From contig CAYFPL010000001.1 in NCBI GenBank assembly GCA_964344935.1, positions 1,364,001 through 1,428,000 on the forward strand: 64,000 nucleotides of DNA, in the 5' to 3' direction. Both the position numbers and the translations under genes were made by a program. Origin of the DNA: GCA-2731375 sp964344935. Its GTDB lineage: Bacteria > Pseudomonadota > Alphaproteobacteria > GCA-2731375. Below the pieces are notes generated by a model. That model ran no database searches. It saw only the letters and a list, made by a program, of their open reading frames with translations, and was not told the origin of the DNA. Numbering within the stretch: the stretch's first letter is position 1; each line of letters opens with the position of its first letter. This document shows, in pieces, positions 1-6,862 of the stretch.

Positions 1-844
1 GCAGCCGCAGACAACCGTCCACAATGCCATGGGTCGCCCGGCCCGACGGGTAGGGTTTGTGGGACAATTCCGTGATGCGCCAGGTCTGGCCCATCTCGCC
101 CAGCAGCACATCGCGGTCGTAACTGTCTTCGAATAGACGCAGAAAACCGAACGGGCCTTCAAGAACATTTCGCGGACCCTCGATCCCCGCGGCGGCCATG
201 TCGCAGGCAACAACGGCATTGCGGGCATTGAAGCCGATCTGCATCCCCAACAACGCCGAACCTTCGGTATGGGCCTGCATGGTACCGCACATTTGGCCAT
301 AGACGATGGAATAGGCATTGCGCAGGGTTTCCGCGTCGAAATTCTTCATTTTGCCGATCGCGGTGACGGCGGCGAGGGCACCGGCTGTACCGGGGCGAAA
401 GAACTTCAGTCCCGTGGTCACAGCCACGGAAATGTGGCAGGCCACATCCACGCCAAGGATGCTCGCCATGATGAGGTCTTTACCCGTGGCGCCTTTGTCC
501 CGTTCCGCGACCGCCATTGCCGCCGCCAAGAGCACGGTCATGGAATGCACCACCGCGCCCTCGTGTACGCAATCAAATTCTGCATTGTGGATCTGGTAAG
601 CATTACACATGGCAGCAGCAGGTGCGGGCAAACATTGGCCATGGCCCCAGACCCGGGCATCCTGGCCATGGCCCCATTGCCCGGCCAGACCGATCATTTC
701 AGAGGCCCAAGGACCGCCGCCGCCCGACAGGCCGACCCCGAAACTATCCAGGATAAAAATCTTAGCCGCCCGGACGGCGTCCTCTGGCACATCACCGAAT
801 TCGGTGTCACGCACATGCCCTACGAAATCCTCGATTGCGTCCAC
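1..844 (-). CDS. MmgE/PrpD family protein, N-terminal part (runs off the left edge)
   Basis: The left-edge frame on the minus strand reads through about 281 codons without a stop and carries the conserved MmgE/PrpD stretch HKPYPSGRATHGIVDG just before the edge, preceded by GFNARNAVVACDMAA. The family includes 2-methylcitrate dehydratase and cis-aconitate decarboxylase; many paralogues have unknown substrates. No ATG lies between the upstream stop (878-880) and the homologous part, so I chose a GTG at 844 that has AAGGG eight bases upstream. The C-terminal lid domain is outside the window. It is divergent from the CoA transferase gene, about 80 bp away. Substrate cannot be told from the sequence. 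Confidence 0.85.
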   Translation of the reverse strand, partial: MDAIEDFVGHVRDTEFGDVPEDAVRAAKIFILDSFGVGLSGGGGPWASEMIGLAGQWGHGQDARVWGHGQCLPAPAAAMCNAYQIHNAEFDCVHEGAVVHSMTVLLAAAMAVAERDKGATGKDLIMASILGVDVACHISVAVTTGLKFFRPGTAGALAAVTAIGKMKNFDAETLRNAYSIVYGQMCGTMQAHTEGSALLGMQIGFNARNAVVACDMAAAGIEGPRNVLEGPFGFLRLFEDSYDRDVLLGEMGQTWRITELSHKPYPSGRATHGIVDGCLRL

Positions 845-923
845 TTGATTGGCCCTTACCTTTCCCCGATGCCAAGGCTATACACTACTCCCGTCCCCGA
901 TTGTACAGCGTCATAGGATGACC

Positions 924-2213
924 ATGCCCAAGACCATCTCTGCCGCCGACGTGCCGGGCCTGCTGCGGCCTGGCCTGACCGTATTTGTACAAGGCGCCGT
1001 GGGCGAACCTTTGGCGTTGGGCCAGGCCCTGTCCGAAATGGGAGAGGCCAGCCGGGGAGTGCACTACCTATCCTGCCTGGTCCCAGGCGTGAACCGGACC
1101 GATTTCTCCGGCTTTCATGAAGATGCGACCATGACCGCGTTTTTCGTACAGGCCGAATTGCGGGAGTCCTTTGCCGCCGGCAAGGTGCGTTTCCTGCCGC
1201 TGCACTACAGCGGCATCTGCAGCTATATGAAGAACCATCCGCCGGTTGATATCCTGTTGATGCAGGTGGCGCCGCCCGATGACGAGGGCCTGTGCAGCCT
1301 CGGCCTTTCGGTGGATTTTGTGCCCCTGATCCTGGAAGGCGCGAAATTGGTGGTGGCGGAAGTTAATGCCAATATGCCGTCCCCGCCCGGCAGCCCTAAA
1401 ATTCCCTTCGATCGCCTCGACTACATAGTAGAGACGGACCGGGCGCTGCCAGAGCTGCCAACCGGCGATTTGCCCCCTGTTATCGAGACCATCGGCCGGA
1501 AGGTGGCGGAATTGATCCATGACGGCGAGTGCATACAGATCGGCATCGGCAAGGTGCCCGCCGCCATCCTGACCTGCCTGAAGGACCGCAAACATCTGGG
1601 CCTGCACGGCGGCATGGTGACCGACGAGGTCGCCGACTTGGTGGATGCTGGCGCCCTGGACTGCAGCCAGAAGAGTATCGACCGTGATGTCTTGATCTGC
1701 GGCGCCGCGATGGGCACGCAACGGGTCTATGACTGGGCCGCAGACCGGGATGACGTCACGTTCAAAGGTGCCGATTACACCCACAATGTGCCCATCGTGG
1801 CCCAGATCGATAACTTCGTCTCCATCAACTCCACTCTAGAGGTGGACCTGACCGGCCAGGCCAATTCGGAAACACTCGACGGCCGGCAAATCAGCGGCAC
1901 GGGCGGGCTGGTGGATTTTGTCCGCGGCGCCCGCATGGCCAATAACGGCCGCTCGATCCTGGCGCTGTCGGCAACGGCTGCGCGGGGCACGGTTTCGCGC
2001 ATCGTGCCCGCATTATCGAGCGGCGCGGCGGTCAGTTGCCCCCGGGCCGACATTGATTACGTGGTTACCGAGTTCGGCGCCGCCCGGCTGAAGGACAAAT
2101 CACTGGACGAGCGGGCCCAGGCCCTGATTTCCATTGCGGCACCAGAGTTTCATGACGAATTGGACCGCGCATGGGGTGCCCAGATGGATCGCATACGGGG
2201 AATTCGGCATTAA
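924..2213 (+). CDS. Acetyl-CoA hydrolase/CoA-transferase family protein
   Basis: A protein of about 429 residues of the Cat1/4-hydroxybutyrate CoA-transferase family, which moves CoA between carboxylic acids or hydrolyses acyl-CoA through a glutamyl-CoA intermediate. Visible family marks are GIGKVPAAIL in the middle and SINSTLEVDLTGQ, whose Glu fits the catalytic residue, followed by GTGGLVDFVRGA. The C-terminal VVTEFGAARLKDKS segment is also typical. Two ATGs compete, at 918 and 924; AGGA at 915-918 lies five bases before the second, so I use 924. The frame is open upstream to 849 but that part looks non-coding. It is a single gene; substrate acid unknown. Confidence 0.9.
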   Translation: MPKTISAADVPGLLRPGLTVFVQGAVGEPLALGQALSEMGEASRGVHYLSCLVPGVNRTDFSGFHEDATMTAFFVQAELRESFAAGKVRFLPLHYSGICSYMKNHPPVDILLMQVAPPDDEGLCSLGLSVDFVPLILEGAKLVVAEVNANMPSPPGSPKIPFDRLDYIVETDRALPELPTGDLPPVIETIGRKVAELIHDGECIQIGIGKVPAAILTCLKDRKHLGLHGGMVTDEVADLVDAGALDCSQKSIDRDVLICGAAMGTQRVYDWAADRDDVTFKGADYTHNVPIVAQIDNFVSINSTLEVDLTGQANSETLDGRQISGTGGLVDFVRGARMANNGRSILALSATAARGTVSRIVPALSSGAAVSCPRADIDYVVTEFGAARLKDKSLDERAQALISIAAPEFHDELDRAWGAQMDRIRGIRH

Positions 2214-2284
2214 CCCTTCGTTTATGACGTTCTGTTGTTATGGCGGCATCGTTTGGGTCGTAACAACGATGGAGCCGTGCCGGA

Positions 2285-2590
2285 ATGCTTGGCTGGCTAA
2301 GAGCAGTGTTATTGGCAGCAGTGGCGTTGAACGGCGCCGGCTGCACCGCCGTGGCTGTAAAATTGGTGGATGAAGTGGACGCCACAGTGTCCAAACTGGT
2401 GCAATCCGACTGCGAGATGGTGCGCATCGTCCATGGCATGGATGTCTGCCGCAGCGAGGGCAGCCAGGCAGTAATGCCGTCTGCTTATTGCTACCGCACT
2501 CTGGGCGGCGTCGATTGCTATGACCGTGCCGATCCCGCCGACAGGCCGATTACGCGTCAGGCGACACGCGCCACAACCGGGCTTAAATAG
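2285..2590 (+). CDS. Small putative exported protein or lipoprotein
   Basis: A 101-residue frame starting MLGWLRAVLLAAVALNGAGC. It has a short charged start, a hydrophobic core and a cysteine at position 20, which resembles a lipoprotein signal, although Gly at -3 makes a poor lipobox. The mature part has four more cysteines (positions 43, 55, 69 and 78 by my count), so disulfides in the periplasm are possible. I do not recognise a family. It sits 71 bp after the CoA transferase and ahead of tRNA-Ala on the other strand. Real-gene status is supported by the signal-like N-terminus only. Confidence 0.55.
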   Translation: MLGWLRAVLLAAVALNGAGCTAVAVKLVDEVDATVSKLVQSDCEMVRIVHGMDVCRSEGSQAVMPSAYCYRTLGGVDCYDRADPADRPITRQATRATTGLK

Positions 2591-2623
2591 AGCGCCGTTC
2601 CTCTTTCCTGGGGAGGGGAATCT

Positions 2624-2699
2624 TGGTGGAGCCGAGCGGGATCGAACCGCCGACCTCCACGTTGCGAACGTGGCGCTCTCCCAACTGAGCTACGGCCCC
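2624..2699 (-). tRNA. tRNA-Ala (anticodon CGC)
   Basis: The minus strand folds into a full cloverleaf of 76 nt. The acceptor stem pairs GGGGCCG with CGGCTCC (one G-U pair), the D arm contains AGTTGGGA, the anticodon stem is CCACG/CGTGG around the loop TTCGCAA, and the T loop is TTCGATC. Loop position 34-36 is CGC, which reads the alanine codon GCG. CCA is encoded in the genome. Confidence 0.97.
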
Positions 2700-2848
2700 G
2701 AGAAACCCGCTGGCATATAGGAATCTTCGGTGGTGGCTGTCAAGAGCCTGGACGTTTGCGCGCTTGCGTTGGCGGCTGGAGGGCATTACATCTGTGGCGA
2801 CCGCCGGGTAGGCGCCGCGTACATAGCGGCAAGAAATTGGGGCTTCAG

Positions 2849-3142
2849 ATGTGTTCCGTTGTTCAATTGGTTACTAGCATCATCATGCTGTATTTCTGGA
2901 TCATCCTGATCCAGGTGATAATGTCGTGGCTGGTCGCCTTCAACGTCATCAATACCCAGAACCGCTTCATCTACATGGTCGGCGATTTCCTGCACCGGGT
3001 CACTGAGCCGGCCTTAGGACCCATCCGCCGTATTCTACCGAATCTTGGCGGCATTGACCTTTCTCCGGTCGTCTTGATTTTGTTGCTGATCTTTGTGCAG
3101 AACCTGCTGCGCGAATTGAGCGGCTGCGGCGCCGTCTACTAG
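2849..3142 (+). CDS. YggT family integral membrane protein
   Basis: A 97-residue protein with two hydrophobic segments, about residues 5-30 and 70-90. Between them is the YggT core, FLHRVTEPALGPIRRILPNLGG, here split as VTEPALGPIRR and LPNLGGIDLSP. YggT proteins are small inner-membrane proteins linked to cell division or osmotic stress in some bacteria; their role is not settled. The frame is open further upstream, but the ATG at 2849 begins MCSVVQLV, where family members usually start. It is divergent from tRNA-Ala. Confidence 0.88.
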   Translation: MCSVVQLVTSIIMLYFWIILIQVIMSWLVAFNVINTQNRFIYMVGDFLHRVTEPALGPIRRILPNLGGIDLSPVVLILLLIFVQNLLRELSGCGAVY

Positions 3143-3160
3143 GATTACCCGCAGGTCGGA

Positions 3161-4129
3161 TCAGCCGCCGGCGACCCCCTGGGTATTCACGTATAGCGCA
3201 TAGAGGGATTGGCTGGCCGCCATGAACAGGCGGTTGCGCTTGGGCCCGCCAAAGCAGACATTGGCACAGCGTTCCGGCAGGGCAATGCGGCCGATCTTGG
3301 TCCCGTCAGGGGCGAAGACCAGCACACCATCCAAATCTTCGCTGCCCATGCCCCAGCCGCACCACAGATTTCCGTCAATGTCACAACGCATGCCGTCCGG
3401 CGTGCCGCCAGGGCCGGCATCGATGTGAACCCGCTTGTTGGTGATGGTCTTGCCGTCAGGCCCCACATCATAGGCGAGGATCTTGCGATAGGGTTCGCCG
3501 CGGGATTCGACAACATAAAGAATGCTTTCATCCGGCGAGAAGCAAAGTCCGTTCGGGCCTAATACGTCGTCTGCCACAACCGTCGCTGCGCCGGTCTCGC
3601 CATCGACACGGTAAACTGCCTGGGGCACCTCCGATTCCGCCTTGTGCCCTTCGTAATTGCCCAATATGCCGAACGGGGGATCGGTGAACCAGACGGAACC
3701 ATCGGACTTGACCACGACGTCGTTGGGAGAGTTCAGGGGTTTACCCTGCCATTGATCCAAAATGATTGTGATGCTGCCATCATATTCGGTGCGCGTGACC
3801 CGGCGGCCGCCATGTTCGCAAGTGATCAAGCGGCCCTGGCGATCCCGTGTATGACCATTGGCGAAGTCGCTAGGCTTGCGGTAAGTGCTGACCCGGCCAG
3901 TCTCCTCCTCCCATTTCAGGATGCGGTTGTTGGGAATATCGCTCCACAACAGATAACGGCCGTCGCCGAACCAGACCGGACCTTCCGACCAGCGGCAGCC
4001 CGTGTATAGACGTTCTACTGCCGCCGAGAATATGCGATAGGGTTCGAACCGCGGATCAAGGGTCTCGATCAAGGGATCGGGATAACGCGGGTGCTCCCGC
4101 CAGCCGGCGGATTGCGGAGTTTTTGGCAT
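3161..4129 (-). CDS. SMP-30/gluconolactonase/LRE family protein
   Basis: A 322-residue six-bladed beta-propeller hydrolase family member. Metal-ligand motifs are visible in order: SEGPVWF (Glu), NSPNDVVV (Asn), GPNGLCFSPDE (Asn) and GGTPDGMRCD (Asp). Related enzymes hydrolyse sugar lactones with a divalent metal. There is no signal peptide, so it is probably cytoplasmic. It ends 18 bp from the convergent yggT stop and lies 21 bp downstream of apt on the same strand, so it may be co-transcribed with mtnP-apt. The lactone substrate is unknown. Confidence 0.9.
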   Translation of the reverse strand: MPKTPQSAGWREHPRYPDPLIETLDPRFEPYRIFSAAVERLYTGCRWSEGPVWFGDGRYLLWSDIPNNRILKWEEETGRVSTYRKPSDFANGHTRDRQGRLITCEHGGRRVTRTEYDGSITIILDQWQGKPLNSPNDVVVKSDGSVWFTDPPFGILGNYEGHKAESEVPQAVYRVDGETGAATVVADDVLGPNGLCFSPDESILYVVESRGEPYRKILAYDVGPDGKTITNKRVHIDAGPGGTPDGMRCDIDGNLWCGWGMGSEDLDGVLVFAPDGTKIGRIALPERCANVCFGGPKRNRLFMAASQSLYALYVNTQGVAGG

Positions 4130-4150
4130 GGATGCGACCTTGACCGCCCG

Positions 4151-4678
4151 TTACTCGCCCTCGAACGCCATCAGTGTGCGCACGGGGACGCCCATATCCT
4201 CCAACCGGGCGCGGCCGCCCAGGTCGGGCAAATCGACAATGAACGAGGCGCCGACAACCTCGCCGCCTGCATCGCGCACCAACTGAGTGGTCGCTGCCGC
4301 GGTGCCGCCCGTGGCGATCAGGTCGTCGATGATCAGGATCCGGTCACCGTTTTCAATGCTATCGATGTGGATTTCCACCTCGTCCGTGCCGTATTCAAGC
4401 TCGTACTCCACAGAAATGGTTTGCCAGGGCAATTTTCCCTTTTTGCGCACGGCAACGAAGCCAATGGAAAGCTGATGCGCCACCGCGCCACCCAAGATGA
4501 AGCCCCTTGCCTCGATGCCGGCCACACGTGTGATATCGCTGCCGGCAAAAGGATGCACCATTTCGTCGACCGTTTTGCGAAAGCCAGCAGGATGCTGCAT
4601 CAAGGTGGTGATGTCCCGGAACATGATTCCTTCCTTGGGGTAGTCGGGAATGGTCCGGATCAATTCCTGCAGATTCAT
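4151..4678 (-). CDS. apt: Adenine phosphoribosyltransferase
   Basis: Makes AMP from adenine and PRPP. The PRPP-binding signature RILIIDDLIATGGTA is intact near residue 120, and GIMFRDITTL near the N-terminus fits Apt. At 175 residues it has the usual length. I chose the ATG at 4678, which has GAGGG eight bases upstream and starts MNLQELIRTIPDYP; a longer frame begins at a TTG at 4693 that overlaps mtnP. It directly follows mtnP, which releases adenine from methylthioadenosine, so the two form a salvage pair. Confidence 0.96.
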   Translation of the reverse strand: MNLQELIRTIPDYPKEGIMFRDITTLMQHPAGFRKTVDEMVHPFAGSDITRVAGIEARGFILGGAVAHQLSIGFVAVRKKGKLPWQTISVEYELEYGTDEVEIHIDSIENGDRILIIDDLIATGGTAAATTQLVRDAGGEVVGASFIVDLPDLGGRARLEDMGVPVRTLMAFEGE

Positions 4679-4689
4679 CACTGTATCCC

Positions 4690-5577
4690 TCAACCGTTCA
4701 AAAGGCGGCCCGCGACCGCGTCAAGTTTCGCCACGAGCGCGGGATCACGCTTTTCCGGTTGCGTCATCAACGCCATTTCCAGGGCCCGGTCGTCGCCGGA
4801 AGGGCAGATCGCTGGCCGCTCCTTCATACGGGGGGCAACGCACTTGACCAGTTCGCGTGCATGATCGGCATTCTCCATCAGCACCCGGATGATGTCGTCC
4901 ACCTCGACCGCGTCATGGTCTGGATGCCAACAATCGAAGTCCGTCACCATGGCGACAGTCGCGTAGGGAATTTCCGCCTCGCGGGCCAATTTGGCCTCGG
5001 GCATATTGGTCATGCCGATCACATGGCAGCCCCAGTCCCGGTACAAGTTGCTTTCCGCCAGGGAAGAAAACTGCGGCCCTTCCATGCACAGATAAGTACC
5101 GCCCCGGTGCACATTCACACCGATATCCTGGGCGGCCTGTTCACACCAATCACCCAAGCGCGGGTTGACCGGGTGCGCCATTGAGACGTGGCCGACCATG
5201 CCGGCGCCGAAGAAGCTCTTCTCGCGCGCGAAAGTCCGGTCGATGAATTGATCGACGATGACGAAGGTCCCCGGCGGCAGTTCCTCCCGAAACGACCCGC
5301 AGGCCGAGAGTGAGATGATGTCGGTGACACCGGCCCGTTTCATGGCGTCGATATTGGCGCGATAGTTGATCGAACCGGGCGTCTGTACATGACCTCGGCC
5401 GTGGCGCGGCAGAAAGACCATGGCAACGCCATCCAATTTGCCAAACAGCAATTCGTCCGAAGGTTCGCCCCATGGGGTCTCCACGGCCTGCCAGCGTACG
5501 TCACTCAACCCGTCGATTTCGTAAACGCCACTACCGCCAATCACGCCCAATACGGGCGCGTCATGGATCTCACTCAT
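4690..5577 (-). CDS. mtnP: S-methyl-5'-thioadenosine phosphorylase
   Basis: Cleaves 5'-methylthioadenosine with phosphate to adenine and methylthioribose 1-phosphate. Family marks are GVIGGSGVYEIDGL at the start (phosphate loop), LPRHGRGH, SACGSFREELPPG, TYLCMEGPQFS and TNMPEAKLAREAEIPY. The Met of NMPEAKLA and the Asp of VTDFDCWH match the MTA-type base-binding residues. It has 295 residues. The gene is first in an mtnP-apt unit; a 20-bp palindrome lies 29-48 bp upstream of its start. Confidence 0.95.
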   Translation of the reverse strand: MSEIHDAPVLGVIGGSGVYEIDGLSDVRWQAVETPWGEPSDELLFGKLDGVAMVFLPRHGRGHVQTPGSINYRANIDAMKRAGVTDIISLSACGSFREELPPGTFVIVDQFIDRTFAREKSFFGAGMVGHVSMAHPVNPRLGDWCEQAAQDIGVNVHRGGTYLCMEGPQFSSLAESNLYRDWGCHVIGMTNMPEAKLAREAEIPYATVAMVTDFDCWHPDHDAVEVDDIIRVLMENADHARELVKCVAPRMKERPAICPSGDDRALEMALMTQPEKRDPALVAKLDAVAGRLLNG

Positions 5578-5605
5578 TAATCAGCCTCCAAAGCCGAACT
5601 GTTAG

Positions 5606-5625
5606 AACCATCGTATACGGTGGTT
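5606..5625. promoter_or_regulatory. 20-bp imperfect palindrome, candidate operator of mtnP
   Basis: AACCATCGTATACGGTGGTT reads nearly the same on both strands, with a perfect CGTATACG core, AACCA/TGGTT arms and a single T/G mismatch pair between. It lies in the 191-bp intergenic region between divergent mtnP and the metallo-hydrolase gene, close to the mtnP start. No regulator is identified in the window. Confidence 0.35.
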
Positions 5626-5768
5626 GGCGCGGGGCATGCAAGTCGATTGAACCGATTGGCAAACGCCGCTGGAGGCGTTCCGCTCTAAGAACCGGCGTGG
5701 CATAATGGCGCTATGTCCCTTGATTCTCCCCTATTGTTCAATTTCCTATCGTACGAAGGTGCCGTGCC

Positions 5769-6524
5769 ATGCGCGTAACGGTGCTTGGTTGCGGCACGTC
5801 GGGCGGTGTTCCGCGGATCGGCAATGTTTGGGGCGTTTGCGATCCGATGGAGCCTAAGAATCGCCGGCGCCGTTCGTCGATTTTGGTTCAGAATGGGCAT
5901 ACCAGTCTTATTGTGGATACGTCTCCCGATTTGCGGGAGCAGTGCCTATCGGCCGGCCTGATGCGGCTGGATGCGGTTCTCTACACCCACGATCATGCCG
6001 ATCATGTAAATGGAATAGATGATTTGCGGGGCTTTACCGTCATGCAGGGTGAACGAATACCCGTTTATGGCGATAAGAAGACAATTGACAGCCTGTCTCA
6101 AAAATTTGGTTATATCTTTGCCGAGGCACGTAATTATCCGCCGATTGCCACCGCGCATACCATCACCGGCCCCCTGGCAATTGGCGATTTGGACATCATG
6201 CCGTTCCGGCAGTTTCATGGCGGCATGGAGACTTTGGGCTTTCGATTTGGCAATGTTGCGTATTCCACGGATTTGAACGGTCTACCAGATGACTCCCTAG
6301 AGATGTTGCGGGAGCTGGACGTCTGGATCGTCGACGCATTACGCCCAAAGCCTCATCCAACCCATACCCATTTGGCACAAACCCTTGAATGGATTGAAGA
6401 ATTACGGCCAAAACGGGCCGTCCTAACGCACATGACCTGGGATATGGACTATGCCACTCTATGCCGGGAACTGCCGAAGGGCGTGGAGCCGGCTTATGAC
6501 GGCCTGGTTATTGAAGTCACGTGA
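5769..6524 (+). CDS. MBL-fold metal-dependent hydrolase, PhnP-like
   Basis: A 251-residue metallo-beta-lactamase fold protein of the cyclic phosphodiesterase (PhnP/RNase Z-like) branch. It begins MRVTVLGCGTSGGVPRIG, has the HxHxDH metal motif in YTHDHADHVNGIDDLR, and carries later ligands in FRQFHGG, YSTDLNG and LTHMTWDMD. In many alphaproteobacteria a homologue sits after metG and a TatD nuclease; here it stands alone. By eye the gene is less GC-rich than its neighbours, with more A/T third positions. Likely cytoplasmic; the phosphodiester substrate is unknown. Confidence 0.9.
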   Translation: MRVTVLGCGTSGGVPRIGNVWGVCDPMEPKNRRRRSSILVQNGHTSLIVDTSPDLREQCLSAGLMRLDAVLYTHDHADHVNGIDDLRGFTVMQGERIPVYGDKKTIDSLSQKFGYIFAEARNYPPIATAHTITGPLAIGDLDIMPFRQFHGGMETLGFRFGNVAYSTDLNGLPDDSLEMLRELDVWIVDALRPKPHPTHTHLAQTLEWIEELRPKRAVLTHMTWDMDYATLCRELPKGVEPAYDGLVIEVT

Positions 6525-6552
6525 AGCCCCATTCGTGGCGGGAACATGAAAA

Positions 6553-6580
6553 GGGCGCCGTAGCGTCGACTACGGCGCCC
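6553..6580. terminator. Perfect 11-bp GC-rich hairpin
   Basis: GGGCGCCGTAG pairs perfectly with CTACGGCGCCC around a six-base loop, 28 bp after the metallo-hydrolase stop. On the plus strand there is no T tract after the stem. On the minus strand it is followed by TTTT. It most likely ends transcription of the upstream gene and shields it from the polA region. Confidence 0.55.
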
Positions 6581-6683
6581 CATCAAGAGCTGTGCCGGTG
6601 GAGGAGGGGAACCGGCCCAGCAACACCAGCCAGGACGGAGATAGCCGGTGTTGAATTCGTTCGCCTGATACGCATCGAACTAT

Positions 6684-6712
6684 TTGACACAATAGGTTGT
6701 ATTGATTAACAA
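6684..6712 (+). promoter_or_regulatory. Candidate sigma-70 promoter for polA
   Basis: TTGACA at 6684-6689 is a perfect -35 hexamer. After 17 bases comes TAACAA, a weak -10. It is about 150 bp upstream of the polA start, in AT-rich DNA. The exact match at -35 supports it; the poor -10 keeps confidence moderate. Confidence 0.4.
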
Positions 6713-6714
6713 AT

Positions 6715-6729
6715 GGTTACTTTGTAACC
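6715..6729. promoter_or_regulatory. GGTTAC-TTT-GTAACC inverted repeat near the predicted polA start site
   Basis: A perfect 6-bp inverted repeat with a three-base centre lies just after the predicted -10, over the expected transcription start. That position fits an operator for a repressor. It could equally form a small RNA hairpin in the leader. Confidence 0.35.
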
Positions 6730-6862
6730 GGTTTGTTGCGATTTTCGCACTTATTACATATGCCATTTGTCTGACGTGATTATCTGAATTGCGTAGAGGC
6801 ATATGCCTCGCGACTAAATTCTGGCCGTTTCACCCTAACCCTCGCCGTGGCATAGTAGGGCC

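Larger units (their letters stand above)
6581..6862. other. AT-rich intergenic region upstream of polA
   Basis: Together with the preceding hairpin this is a 338-bp gene-free stretch. It holds a second imperfect hairpin closed by CAACACC/GGTGTTG at about 6619-6653, a promoter-like pair (6684-6712) and an inverted repeat (6715-6729), described separately. The last 130 bp are clearly richer in A/T than the flanking genes. I see no convincing reading frame. Confidence 0.5.

Noticed and set aside
849..923. Longer N-terminus for the CoA transferase from ATG 849
   Set aside because: The extra 25 residues do not fit the family start and would overlap the divergent gene's control region. AGGA before 924 supports the inner start.
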